A stretch of DNA of 64,000 nucleotides, taken from positions 41,537 to 105,536 of the forward strand of contig DUKZ01000004.1 of assembly GCA_013329045.1 (NCBI GenBank), given 5' to 3'. The DNA is from Candidatus Woesearchaeota archaeon (GTDB taxonomy: Archaea > Nanobdellota > Nanobdellia > Woesearchaeales > UBA9989). The position numbers and the translations under genes are program-made. Shown here one piece after another: positions 9,186-18,868 of this stretch. Position 1 is the stretch's first letter, and each line of letters starts with the position of its first letter. Under the pieces are notes generated by a model, which did no database searches, had not been told where the DNA came from, and saw only the letters and a list, made by a program, of their open reading frames with translations.

Positions 9186-12074
9186 TTATCTGCCAATAAA
9201 AATGCGGCCATCACTCAACAAGAGACCGATATACTGGCCATCGACCGTTGAGACGACCCGGCCATTGAGCACTGCCTGTTCTAAATTTGCATCAACCTGT
9301 CCAAGAAGGCTCACGAGCGTGTGGGTCTTTTCCATATCTGCATCATCCTCTGCAAGACGATTGCCGACAATACCTGGCGAGGAAGCATGGATGCCAAGGA
9401 ACTTGTCTCCTGATTGGAATTTTCTCACTTTTCCCGTTGCAAGGTTTATACCGATACTGTCACCGGGCACAGAGGGCTCCTCTTTCTCAAACCATTCTGC
9501 ATAATCAGCATCAGTTGTCTGCCAGCCACCAGAGGAATATGCACGTCCCCGAACATCCAGCTTATCATTGCCAGGAGCAGCTGTCCCGATCCCAACATTT
9601 GCTCCAGGAGCTGCGCTCACAAACACTCCTATCGTGTCACCATTGTTTGTGATGGCCAGACCAGTATCAGTCCCATAGGGCCTTATCCTGATGAAATTTG
9701 GCAGGTCTGAATCTGTACCAATAAGCAATTTGTGGTTGTGCAGTGTATCTTCGAGAAGCAACAATGCATCCCCTTGTCCAGCAGGGGAGGAAACAGTGAG
9801 CTTTGCCCCAGGCGAGGTTGTCCCAACACCCATATTCCCCTGCCTGGTCACAAACACAAGATCATTCCACCCGGTTCCAGCATCATTGCTTCCCTGGATA
9901 GCAAAGCCATCACGATTCTCATCCCCTGACCGGATGGCCATCTTATTGACCCCTGCTCCTGCAGAGTCTTTGTCTTTTAGGATTATCCTTGGCAGGGCCG
10001 TTTCAATGATGAAGCTTTCTCCCCGGTAGGTGATATTATCAGCAGTAATATGGAGGAGGGCTTTTGGAGATGGCGTGCCAATCCCTACCGCGCCACTCTC
10101 GTTAAACCTCACTGCCAATTTTAAGGGGGCGTTAGGGTCATTCTCTTTTGTATAAAAATCTAGGTTTCCTCCTGTACCTTCACTATACCCCTGCAGCACT
10201 ATTTTTGTACTAACAATATTTGGGTTGGATCTTTTCACAAGACGAATCTCAGCATCATCCGACCCTGCCGGTTCTGTCTGGCTGATATAAAGAAGATTGA
10301 AGGGATGCTGTGACATAACGATTGATCCATTGACATCAAAGGGAGAAAGCGGCGTTGTTGTTCCAATACCGACATTACCTAAAGAATCAATGCGAACCCT
10401 CTCCCCCGAATTAGTAAAAAATCCCATAGACTGAGAAACCGGAGCAGAAATAAACACACCAACAGAAGAGTTACCCTGCTGAACAGCAGAAAAACCAAAA
10501 ACACGATCAGTGAGAACAGCACCACCCTTCACATCAAGCTTTGCTGAAGGAGAAGACGTGCCAATACCTACATTACCGCTTGTTGTATTCAATACAAGAC
10601 CCCACCCGGCACCATTAATCCCATAAAGACCAAGATTGTTCTCATTCGTCAAACCAACAAACCCCTGACCATGCGCCTCACCTTGAGTCTTGGCAAACCA
10701 CAATCCAGCAGTACTATCAGAACCCTCAGTAATCCGAGACCTACCCACAACATCCAAGGCAAAACCAGGAGTAGATCGCTTAATACCAACATTGCCACCA
10801 GTATAATAAATCGCACCGGCCGGGCTTGCCGACTGATTCCATACCTGAAGAGGAAGAGCATTCAGGCAATTACCAGAACCATCACAGATAGCACCCGAAG
10901 ACCTGAAATCCCCACCGATAGTAAGATTGCCTTTATGCCACGCATTGCCGTTTGACTGGAAATAATGAGTCTTTTCACCTGGGCCAAGACATCCACCAGG
11001 AGCTGCGCAGTTATTCCCCCAAATCTCAAAAGACTCATTATTATTATCCTCAATATGCAACTGGAGAGCATTAGTATCATCCCCACTATTTGTTTTCAAC
11101 AAGTAATACGGATCAGACTGGGCATCACCCGTCGAATCAAAAAAAGATATCCTGCCACCCCAAAGGGAAAGATCACCACCTACAGTCAGACGCGCATTAG
11201 GAACAGGGGTGCCAATACCAACATTGCCACCAGTATAATAAATCGCACCAGCCGGGCTTGCTGACTGATTCCATAAAGAGGTGGTATCACCAACACACCT
11301 TCCAGACCCATCACAGATGAGTCCTGTCGCATTAATGCTTCCCCTTCCCAGGATGTTCCCGTTCACATCAAGGCGCTCGCCAGGTGTCGAGAGGCCAATG
11401 CCCACAAACCCATCATTATAATATATTTGGGAATTGTTCATGGCGCTCTTGTTCCACATCGCGCTTGTTGCAGGTATGATTGTACTGATGCATTTTCCAG
11501 AACCATCACAGACAGTTCCTCCCGCCTGCACATTGCCAATGACATTCAGGTTGCCGGCCATCGAAGCATCAAGCTGGACGGAGAGGCCTTTTGTTGCAAT
11601 GCCACCGCCACAGGCAAGGAAGTTTTGTGAGAACAACTGTTGTTCAACATCTCCTCCTGCGGTGAGGAGCGAAATGATGATCGTGTAGTTCTGGCCGCAC
11701 GTGAGATCCGAAGGAACGAGTGAGTTGAAGATGCCTGCGTTGACTGGAATATCTGATGAAGCAATGGGGGTTCCTGCCTGGTCCCCGATGATGACTCTTA
11801 AGTTTCTGTTGTTCATCAGGTTCCCTGCAGCATCACGGACAATGCCCTGGATGGTTAATTCCTGTACAGTTAGAAGAGAGGTATGCTCATTGGCAGCGAG
11901 CGAAGGATTGTTGATTGCCGCGATCCTGCCAAAAGAACCAGTTGATGGTGAAGTTGAAAATGAAGTTGTTGAAACAACATTTTGGTCTGCAATAGCTACA
12001 GGCAACAGGATCATGATAAACAGTATATAGAAGATGGATAAGTTCAAAGCACCTTTTCTCATAGCATGTATCAT
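9186..12074 (-). CDS. Tail-fibre-like exported protein with Peptidase_G2-like end
   Basis: A 962-residue protein with a signal peptide (ending near ADQ, residue 30) and the shared SxxTGSFGRI motif at about residues 42-51. An Ig/CARDB-like stretch follows, then from about residue 170 to 830 many modules reading GNVGIGT..P.A.LDV.G, typical of phage and bacterial tail-fibre shafts. The C-terminal 110 residues (DYAEWFEKEEP, GDSIGI, KFLGIHASSPGIVGN) match the pattern of Peptidase_G2 / IMC autoproteolytic chaperone domains of tail spikes. That fold trimerises the fibre and may cleave itself. The start at 12074 fits a TATA box at about 12101-12108; an ATG at 12062 is the alternative. In an archaeon this suggests a trimeric surface fibre. 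Family assignment is by motif only. Confidence 0.8.
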   Translation of the reverse strand: MIHAMRKGALNLSIFYILFIMILLPVAIADQNVVSTTSFSTSPSTGSFGRIAAINNPSLAANEHTSLLTVQELTIQGIVRDAAGNLMNNRNLRVIIGDQAGTPIASSDIPVNAGIFNSLVPSDLTCGQNYTIIISLLTAGGDVEQQLFSQNFLACGGGIATKGLSVQLDASMAGNLNVIGNVQAGGTVCDGSGKCISTIIPATSAMWNKSAMNNSQIYYNDGFVGIGLSTPGERLDVNGNILGRGSINATGLICDGSGRCVGDTTSLWNQSASPAGAIYYTGGNVGIGTPVPNARLTVGGDLSLWGGRISFFDSTGDAQSDPYYLLKTNSGDDTNALQLHIEDNNNESFEIWGNNCAAPGGCLGPGEKTHYFQSNGNAWHKGNLTIGGDFRSSGAICDGSGNCLNALPLQVWNQSASPAGAIYYTGGNVGIKRSTPGFALDVVGRSRITEGSDSTAGLWFAKTQGEAHGQGFVGLTNENNLGLYGINGAGWGLVLNTTSGNVGIGTSSPSAKLDVKGGAVLTDRVFGFSAVQQGNSSVGVFISAPVSQSMGFFTNSGERVRIDSLGNVGIGTTTPLSPFDVNGSIVMSQHPFNLLYISQTEPAGSDDAEIRLVKRSNPNIVSTKIVLQGYSEGTGGNLDFYTKENDPNAPLKLAVRFNESGAVGIGTPSPKALLHITADNITYRGESFIIETALPRIILKDKDSAGAGVNKMAIRSGDENRDGFAIQGSNDAGTGWNDLVFVTRQGNMGVGTTSPGAKLTVSSPAGQGDALLLLEDTLHNHKLLIGTDSDLPNFIRIRPYGTDTGLAITNNGDTIGVFVSAAPGANVGIGTAAPGNDKLDVRGRAYSSGGWQTTDADYAEWFEKEEPSVPGDSIGINLATGKVRKFQSGDKFLGIHASSPGIVGNRLAEDDADMEKTHTLVSLLGQVDANLEQAVLNGRVVSTVDGQYIGLLLSDGRIFIGR

Positions 12075-12148
12075 CTCTTTTAATTCTCTTTTGGATTTAG
12101 GATATTTAAAGGTGTTGGTTGGTGATTTTGGAATTTAAACATCTCTGC

Positions 12149-15100
12149 CTAAATTTCTGCATGAGGTGGTATTTCTATGCAGGCAACGTCGCCTGGAATA
12201 TCTTGGTTTGAACATGAATTCATTTGGAAGCATTGAGGGGAACCTGGTATTGGTGGACAGGGTCCGTCCTGAGGATGATTCTGGTAAAAAGCATTTAAGC
12301 AATTTGATGCACATTCACCCGCAGTTTTACCCATGAATGGGTAAGGGTCAGGGGGGAGGGCTGGTTGATAATTACAACCACCGCCCTGTTGTCCAGAACC
12401 CATTCCAATTGAATAACTGATTGAACATCCAAACTGAACATGAACCACACAAGTAGCTTTGCAAGCACCATTATCCCCCACATATTGACAGGATGCACCC
12501 TCACCCGAACAAGACCCCTTTTGAGTACCGGGGTAGTCCCACTGATACATATGATCGTTATAACAATCCCCGGGACAATTATCATGACAGTCTGATTGAG
12601 TACCATAAGGCCAACCAGATCCGTCAGGGCATGCCCAATACTCTCCCCCATCATTACAATATTCAATATTAACTGTGTTGTAATCACCGCAGACATATCT
12701 ATAATTCCCAACATCAGCTTTAGATGAACAAGTATCTGATGGTGAATTCCTCCTGGTCACTGAACACCCATTAGCATCACCGCCAATCCAATTAGTGTAC
12801 ATCGAGCAGTATGTACTAAGGCAAGCATCATTGTTTTGGTTTAGATAATTACAATACCCTGATATTGCATCATGTCGGCATAAACCACTCGTACCAGGAA
12901 GGAGAATCACACATGTATCCTGCATGCAAGCAGATGTTTCACAATCACCATCCGAGTAACATTCACCCCATGTACCACCAGAAGAGGAGGAAGAACTACT
13001 TGAAGATGAGCTTGAACCTCCTGAAGAAGAACTAGATGAGCTACTAGAAGAACCTCCTGAAGAGGAAGTAGATGATGAAGAGCTGGAAGAACTGCTCGAA
13101 CTTGATGATGAGGAGGAACCTCCTGAAGAACTTGAAGACGACGAGCTGCTTGAGCTAGATGAGCTCCCCGAGGAACTTGAAGATGAACTTGAACTGGAAG
13201 AAGAGGAGCTACTCGATGAGCTAGAAGAACTAGAAGAAGAGGAACTAGAAGAACCACCAGAAGAAGAACTAGAACCGCTAGAAGAAGAACTAGAAGAAGA
13301 AGAGGAACTACTACTAGAACTAGAAGAAGAGCTCGAACTAGAAGAACCACCAGAAGAACTACTAGAACTAGAAGAGGAAGAGCTAGAACTGCTTGATGAT
13401 GAACTGGAAGAAGAGCTGCTAGAAGAAGAACTAGATGATCCGCCAGAAGAACTCGATGAGGAAGAGGTTGATGAACTACTCGATGATGAACTAGAAGAGC
13501 TCGATGAGCCACCAGAGGAACTGCTCGAAGATGAACTTGATGAGGAACTGCTTGATCCGGAACACTGGCTCGTGTCTTCTGACAAGTAATCATATTCATA
13601 AGGACAATCCTTGTAGCAATAGATATCAGGCCTCTGCCAGGAATAGGCTTGCATCTCATTTGGCTGACAGGTGCCATCGCCACAATATTCCTGAGCACAA
13701 TCAATCGAACAAGTAATGGGGCTTTCATCCGGTGCACAGTATGTATCCCCGCACCTGCCGCAGTCCTGCCAGCACAGCTCGCCGCTGCCCCACATGAAGC
13801 TTTCTAGCTCGAGGAAACTGCAGAATCCATTCCCGCAATCGCTTGGAACAAGCCTGTCCCAACAATAATCAGGACAACGGTAGTAATTCGCCGGGTCATC
13901 GCACCATTCAGGGAAATAACTAGAAGCGCCATACCAGCAATCCTGGCAATCAGAGCAGGAGGGAGAGCTTTCATGAGCGCCGCACAATCCATCTCCACAC
14001 TCATCGCAATCAAAGGGGCAATTTGCATGCGACTCACCATAACCACAGGTCCTATCGCCACAATAGCCGCAATCCTGGCTGCACGTAATGGTGTTTTCAT
14101 TTCCTCTGCAATACCCATCACCGCACACATTGCAATCATCGGGGCAATTGACCATTGATTCGCTTGCATCACACTCATCATCACCGCAGACAGTCTCGCT
14201 ATCAATGAACCGTGACATGCAGGCAGGATCGAACCGGTCAATCAATACATCTGCATCATTATCAATGCTGTCGCTGCACTGCGTCGTGCCGCCATCTTCA
14301 GAATTATCAGAGCGGCTCTCACAACCAAAATCACATGGATAATCAATATCGCCATCCTCATCATTATCAATGCCATCAGCGCATTCGGGCATTATGACCG
14401 GATGAGACTCGAGATCATCATAGTATCCAGAACAATCAGGATCTTCAAGATCAATGAACCCGTCGAGGTCATCATCAATAAAATTAGAACATTGGGTCTC
14501 ACGGACAAGGACATACGCTGTTGCCTTAGCACAATTCGCCACGTCCTCTACCTGGATAGTGCATGATCCTGGCGCCTCTGCAGTCACAGTCATTACCGAG
14601 TAAGGGTCTTGAGTTTCCTTGTTGCCAAGAGAGCAGGCATTTCGCTGGCCATAGATATTATACTCATTCGAAAGGAACGTCCATACATAGTCAGGATAAT
14701 TAGGCGTGCCGGATGCATAGATATGGGCAAATTCCTCCCTGATGAGCTCAAAATAATCCTGGAGGATAGTAATTTGACCGGATTCTATCTGGCAGTTTGC
14801 ATTGCAGCCATCGCAGCCGACATTATTGCCATCATCACATTCCTCTTCGATCCCCAACACGTTTGGCTGATTCAGCTGGCCATCACCACAATAGCCAAGG
14901 CAAGCGAGGCTGTCAGATAGGAGACAGATATCTTGTCCAGCCTCTTGGATCCGCTGACAAGCCTGGTTCACACAAGTATATCTCCAGTCTGAACAATCGA
15001 TTGCGCAATTGCTTTGGTCTTCCCATACCTCACAGATGTCATCTCCGCAAGAGCAATCAGTTGGATTATTGCAGGAAGGAACACCGCCAGCATACCACTC

Positions 15101-16450
15101 CTGCACGCACGTATTCTGGCTGCATCCAAGACGATACGTCTCTGTCTGGCAGACAGAAGAGCATCCATCACTCGATGCGGTGTTGCCATCATCGCACTGT
15201 TCTGCTATACCCTGGCCATCGGGCGATTGAATGATGTTATCGCCGCAGGATGTGAGCTGGCAGGTCGTCGAGCACATATCTGAGTTGATCGTATTTGCAT
15301 CATCGCACTGCTCTTGGATGCCCTCACCATCAGGCGACTGGACAAGGCCATCACCGCAGGCAGTGAGAATACATTGATTCGAACAGGTATCAGTCTCAAC
15401 TATGTTCCCATCATCACACTCTTCCCCACTATCAAGAGCGCCATCACCGCAGATAGCAGGTCCTCCAGATGATGAACTAGAACTGCTAGAAGAAGAACCA
15501 CCAGAAGAACTAGAAGAAGAACTTGAACCTGAAGAAGAGCTAGAAGAAGAGGAACTACTACTAGAACTAGAAGAAGAGCTCGAACTAGAAGAACTAGAAG
15601 AACCACCAGAAGAACTAGAAGAAGAACTTGAACCAGAAGAAGAAGTAGAAGAACTTGAAGAAGAAGAACCACCAGAAGAACTGCTAGAACTAGAAGAAGA
15701 AGTAGAAGAACTTGAAGAAGAACTCGATGAGCCTCCAGAAGAGGAGGAAGAAGAACTAGAAGAACCACCAGAAGAACTGGAAGAAGAACTTGAACCAGAA
15801 GAAGAAGTAGAAGAAGAACTGCTAGAACTAGAAGAACCACCAGAAGAACTACTAGAACTAGAAGAAGAAGTAGAAGAACTTGAAGAAGAACTCGATGAGC
15901 CTCCAGAAGAGGAGGAAGAAGAACTAGAAGAACCACCAGAAGAACTAGAAGAAGAACTTGAACCAGAAGAAGAAGTAGAAGAAGAACTGCTAGAACTAGA
16001 AGAACCACCAGAAGATGAACCCCCACCACTCAGTGCCTGGCCGCAAAAGAGATCCTGAGTCAACTGGAGTGAGGGGCTGCCAATACCTGTTACTTGCTCA
16101 TCACCCATCGGGATAAGATACCCGTTCTGATCCTGAAGGAAAATGCAGAAATCGCCCTTGATGTTCAATTGGCGGCGAATCTTCTCATATGCAATTTCCG
16201 GATCTGGCTCTGCAGCGATGAGGGGATACACTTTCTCCTCTGCTATCTGATTACCTGGTGCAATATTGATCTGTGTCGATGATTCTTTTGCAGTCACTTC
16301 CTCCCCAATATGCGTTGCCTCAGTCTCTAACTGCTGCAATGGCGGCGGGGAAAACCAGGTCATGAGCACAATGAAACCAACAACAATAACAAAGAAGATA
16401 GTGAGCGCTACGAGCAACTCTACTGATAGTACCTGACCCCTCTTTTTCAT
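12149..16450 (-). CDS. Giant prepilin-like protein with Ser/Gly rods
   Basis: A 1433-residue protein starting MKKRGQVLSVELLVALTIFF, a class III signal peptide: basic stretch, then a helix of about 20 residues that normally forms the pilus core. A globular part spans about residues 30-140. Residues about 140-328 are almost only Ser and Gly (with a few Thr), then DUF4215-type modules (CGDG..D.GEECDDGN..) run from about 333. Next come 'D.IDND.DG.ID' motifs and CGDG.C...E....C..DC repeats to about 960. A second Ser/Gly rod spans about 963-1160, followed by a Cys-rich C-terminus. A TATA box (CTTATAAAC) lies about 30 nt upstream. It is probably a surface fibre with extended spacers. Whether it assembles through the prepilin machinery is inferred. 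Confidence 0.85.
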   Translation of the reverse strand: MKKRGQVLSVELLVALTIFFVIVVGFIVLMTWFSPPPLQQLETEATHIGEEVTAKESSTQINIAPGNQIAEEKVYPLIAAEPDPEIAYEKIRRQLNIKGDFCIFLQDQNGYLIPMGDEQVTGIGSPSLQLTQDLFCGQALSGGGSSSGGSSSSSSSSSTSSSGSSSSSSSSGGSSSSSSSSSGGSSSSSSSSSTSSSSSSSSSGGSSSSSSSSSTSSSGSSSSSSSSGGSSSSSSSSSGGSSSSSSSSSTSSSSSSSSSGGSSSSSSSTSSSGSSSSSSSSGGSSSSSSSSSSSSSSSSSSSSSSSSGSSSSSSSSGGSSSSSSSSSSGGPAICGDGALDSGEECDDGNIVETDTCSNQCILTACGDGLVQSPDGEGIQEQCDDANTINSDMCSTTCQLTSCGDNIIQSPDGQGIAEQCDDGNTASSDGCSSVCQTETYRLGCSQNTCVQEWYAGGVPSCNNPTDCSCGDDICEVWEDQSNCAIDCSDWRYTCVNQACQRIQEAGQDICLLSDSLACLGYCGDGQLNQPNVLGIEEECDDGNNVGCDGCNANCQIESGQITILQDYFELIREEFAHIYASGTPNYPDYVWTFLSNEYNIYGQRNACSLGNKETQDPYSVMTVTAEAPGSCTIQVEDVANCAKATAYVLVRETQCSNFIDDDLDGFIDLEDPDCSGYYDDLESHPVIMPECADGIDNDEDGDIDYPCDFGCESRSDNSEDGGTTQCSDSIDNDADVLIDRFDPACMSRFIDSETVCGDDECDASESMVNCPDDCNVCGDGYCRGNENTITCSQDCGYCGDRTCGYGESHANCPFDCDECGDGLCGAHESSPSCSDCQDCWYGASSYFPEWCDDPANYYRCPDYCWDRLVPSDCGNGFCSFLELESFMWGSGELCWQDCGRCGDTYCAPDESPITCSIDCAQEYCGDGTCQPNEMQAYSWQRPDIYCYKDCPYEYDYLSEDTSQCSGSSSSSSSSSSSSSSGGSSSSSSSSSSSSSTSSSSSSSGGSSSSSSSSSSSSSSSSSSSSSSSSSSSSSGGSSSSSSSSSSSSSSSSSSSSSSSGSSSSSGGSSSSSSSSSSSSSSSSSSSSSSSSSSSSGSSSSSSSSSSSSSSGGSSSSSSSSSSSSSSSSTSSSGGSSSSSSSSSSGGSSSSSSSSSSSSGGTWGECYSDGDCETSACMQDTCVILLPGTSGLCRHDAISGYCNYLNQNNDACLSTYCSMYTNWIGGDANGCSVTRRNSPSDTCSSKADVGNYRYVCGDYNTVNIEYCNDGGEYWACPDGSGWPYGTQSDCHDNCPGDCYNDHMYQWDYPGTQKGSCSGEGASCQYVGDNGACKATCVVHVQFGCSISYSIGMGSGQQGGGCNYQPALPPDPYPFMGKTAGECASNCLNAFYQNHPQDGPCPPIPGSPQCFQMNSCSNQDIPGDVACIEIPPHAEI
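12970..13560 (-). repeat. Poly-Ser/Gly coding tract 2
   Basis: About 195 codons that are nearly all Ser with GlyGly breaks every 8-25 residues. Codon choice is mixed (TCT, TCC, AGT, TCA, AGC), so the tract is kept by selection at protein level and not only by slippage. It forms the second rod of the protein at 12149-16450. Confidence 0.9.
15465..16030 (-). repeat. Poly-Ser/Gly coding tract 1 with a 168-bp duplication
   Basis: About 188 Ser/Gly/Thr codons. A long segment starting at the landmark CTCGATGAGC repeats at a distance of exactly 168 bp (15723 and 15891), equal to 56 codons, so length changes here keep the frame. The complementary strand reads as poly-Glu, which is not a gene. Confidence 0.85.
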
Positions 16451-16569
16451 TACAGACGATCCAGAATTTTATAGTTTATAAGTGTTGCGACAATAACCCG
16501 GCATGGTGAATCTGCTTGGCTTATTCGATTCACAGAAATCAATAAAAAGGGGAATACCAGGCAGAGGGT

Positions 16570-17853
16570 ATGAATAAAGAGAAAAATATGGATAAAGAGA
16601 AGGATAAAGAGAAAAAACTGCTCCTCCTTATTGTCATCCTCTCCTTGCTTGTCCGCATCGGGTATATCTTCCTCTTCACTACACCGCAGAATTATATCAA
16701 CTCAGACATGTCGTTCTATGACCAATACGCAGATGCACTTGTCAATGGAAAACAAATGACCATGTGGACCGCGTGGGCGCCGTTCTATTACATCTATCTT
16801 GCCGGATGGTACTGGATCTTCAAGCTCCTTGGGATCTATCACCTGAAGTACTATCTCCTGCCGATCATCCATTCCCTCATTTTTGCTTTGTGCACTTATC
16901 TTATTTTTGAAACGACAAAAAAACTCTCCAACGCACGAGCAGCCCTGATTGCATCCATGATCTATGCATTCTACTACCCTTATATCTACCTGAACATCTT
17001 CGTGATGAGTGAAAACCTCTTCTTCCCACTGATCATCATCAGCCTCTACCTGATCACGTGCAAACTTGAGAAGAGAAGGACATACTACCTGCTCGGATTC
17101 CTCATTGCACTGGCAAGCCTGGCCAGGCCAGTCCTCCTTCTCTTTATACCGGCATTCATGCTCTGGACTCTGCTCTATCAAGAAAAGCCGACCTTCAAGA
17201 TATTCCTTTTCCTTGTGCCAATCCTGCTGCTCTTTTGCGCCCAGGCAGCATTCAATTACTCAATGACAGAAGGGAAGGTGAAAGGGCCGTTTTCCAACGG
17301 CGCCCTTAACATGGCATTTGCCTGGTGCGACCTGCGAGGCATTATCTATAATGGAGATTACCATTGGGAGTTTGGGCCACCAGCAGCAATTTACTACCCA
17401 GAGTCAAAGATCATCAACACAACAGTAGAGTTTACTAATCAGCCATATTATTATTCCATGGCATTTGAATGCCTCAAGAAAGATCCAAAACAGCTCCTCT
17501 ACCGTTTCAAAGGGATTACCCGCTTGTTTCAAAGCCAATTATTTCCCTGGTATCAGAACATAGCCGGGTGGAGAGTGCTCATCCTTATCTTTAAAATCAT
17601 CACCGCGGTATTGCTCATCCCTTTTTCGTTCTATTCCATCAGCAAGATCAAAAGGAAAGACATCCTCATCCTTTTCGGGCTGCTGCTGCTCTCCGTCTTT
17701 GCCATCGAATACCTCGCGAATGCAGGGGAAGAGAGGCACTTTATCCCGTTCACGATCGTGTTTATCATCCTTGGCAGCATAGGCATGGAATCTTTTTTGC
17801 ACAACCATTTTATAGAGGAAAGAAAAAAGAAGGACAATGCTCACCCGCGATGA
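16570..17853 (+). CDS. PMT/GT39-type membrane glycosyltransferase
   Basis: A 427-residue polytopic membrane protein with about 10 hydrophobic helices. The first extracytoplasmic loop has an acidic motif (YINSDMSFYDQYADAL), like the catalytic Asp-bearing loop of dolichyl-phosphate-mannose mannosyltransferases and ArnT-like enzymes. Such enzymes move a sugar from a polyprenyl-phosphate carrier to proteins or lipids outside the membrane. The N-terminus is a Lys/Glu-rich tail. Start at 16570 (GAGG close upstream); 16588 is a possible alternative. It is transcribed away from the giant prepilin gene and overlaps the methyltransferase gene by 17 nt. Given the Ser-rich surface proteins nearby, O-glycosylation of them is a plausible role. 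Confidence 0.75.
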   Translation: MNKEKNMDKEKDKEKKLLLLIVILSLLVRIGYIFLFTTPQNYINSDMSFYDQYADALVNGKQMTMWTAWAPFYYIYLAGWYWIFKLLGIYHLKYYLLPIIHSLIFALCTYLIFETTKKLSNARAALIASMIYAFYYPYIYLNIFVMSENLFFPLIIISLYLITCKLEKRRTYYLLGFLIALASLARPVLLLFIPAFMLWTLLYQEKPTFKIFLFLVPILLLFCAQAAFNYSMTEGKVKGPFSNGALNMAFAWCDLRGIIYNGDYHWEFGPPAAIYYPESKIINTTVEFTNQPYYYSMAFECLKKDPKQLLYRFKGITRLFQSQLFPWYQNIAGWRVLILIFKIITAVLLIPFSFYSISKIKRKDILILFGLLLLSVFAIEYLANAGEERHFIPFTIVFIILGSIGMESFLHNHFIEERKKKDNAHPR

Positions 17854-18868
17854 CCTCAAAGATGCACTCTGGCATTATTATGCAAACCTCTTCCTGATCT
17901 GGCTTGCCATTCTCTTCTATAAGACAAATGCCTACTACAAAGGGTTCATCCGGGCGGAGGCAATGCAGGTGCTCCTTTTCATGGCGATTGGCTATACCAT
18001 CTTTGCGTTTCCTTATTACCTTGTCTTGCCGGTAGCTGGAAAGGGAAGCAAAGGATCCATCCTTCTTCGCGCAATGAAACGAGTATGGATCGAAGGACGG
18101 GTATACCTTCGAGCATTTGTATCAAAACCAGAGCATCCCCTCCCAAGACTAGAGCAGCATGAGAAGACCGCGTTATTGTTTGTCTTGGTGAAAATCTTCT
18201 TTTTGCCGATCATGCTCACGTTCTTCTTCAACAACTATTTCCACATCAAGGGCCTGCTTGTGGGGCTCAATAATACACCGCTTGCATTTACTGCAGATAT
18301 GTTCTTTTCAAAGCTTTATCCAGCCATCATCCCGCTCATCTTTCTGCTCGATACCCTCTGGTTCTCTTTTGGGTACGCATTTGAATTTTCCTGGCTGAAA
18401 AATACAGTAAAATCAGTAGAACCCACCGTTTTTGGATGGATTGTTGCCCTCATGTGCTATCCGCCATTCAATTCGGTGACGGCACAATATGCACCATTTT
18501 ACACAAATGAACTGGTGGAGTGGGGTTCCCGGACGATGTATATCAGATTTGGCATACTGATCGCATTGCTCATCTACCTCTGGGCAACATTTGCCCTTGG
18601 GGCAAAATGCTCAAACCTGACAAACCGAGGGATTGTCACTCGGGGACCTTATGGCATTGTCCGCCACCCCGCATACATCGCAAAGAACATCTCCTGGTGG
18701 ATCATGATCCTGCCGATACTAAGCTGGCAGCTCTTCTTTTCTGCGATCTTCTGGATCGTTGTATACACGCTCCGGGCAATAACAGAGGAGAGGCACCTGA
18801 TTAAGGATCCAGACTATGTGGAATATTGCAAGAACGTAAAGTGGCGATTTATTCCTTATGTGATTTAA
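17837..18868 (+). CDS. ICMT/PEMT-family membrane methyltransferase
   Basis: A 343-residue protein with about 8 membrane helices. The C-terminal third carries the family signature: 'GPYGIVRHPAYIAK' followed by helices and 'EERHLI.DPDYVEYCKNVKWRFIP', which binds S-adenosylmethionine in isoprenylcysteine carboxyl methyltransferases and phospholipid methyltransferases. The substrate cannot be told; a lipid or polyprenyl compound in the membrane is likely. It overlaps the glycosyltransferase by 17 nt, so both may act in one surface or lipid modification path. Its 3' end overlaps the convergent hepT by 20 bp. Confidence 0.8.
   Translation: MLTRDDLKDALWHYYANLFLIWLAILFYKTNAYYKGFIRAEAMQVLLFMAIGYTIFAFPYYLVLPVAGKGSKGSILLRAMKRVWIEGRVYLRAFVSKPEHPLPRLEQHEKTALLFVLVKIFFLPIMLTFFFNNYFHIKGLLVGLNNTPLAFTADMFFSKLYPAIIPLIFLLDTLWFSFGYAFEFSWLKNTVKSVEPTVFGWIVALMCYPPFNSVTAQYAPFYTNELVEWGSRTMYIRFGILIALLIYLWATFALGAKCSNLTNRGIVTRGPYGIVRHPAYIAKNISWWIMILPILSWQLFFSAIFWIVVYTLRAITEERHLIKDPDYVEYCKNVKWRFIPYVI

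Noticed and set aside
12907..13737. Minus-strand open frame rich in Val/Leu/His
   Set aside because: Another frame of the second Ser/Gly rod; composition follows the repeat and no start signal is seen.
15402..16058. Plus-strand open frame of poly-Glu/Pro/Leu, 218 codons
   Set aside because: It is the exact complement of the Ser/Gly rod of the gene at 12149-16450; no start signal or promoter.
9186..16450. Repeats as a CRISPR array
   Set aside because: All repeats are in coding frames and lack regular spacers and equal lengths; no cas gene is present.
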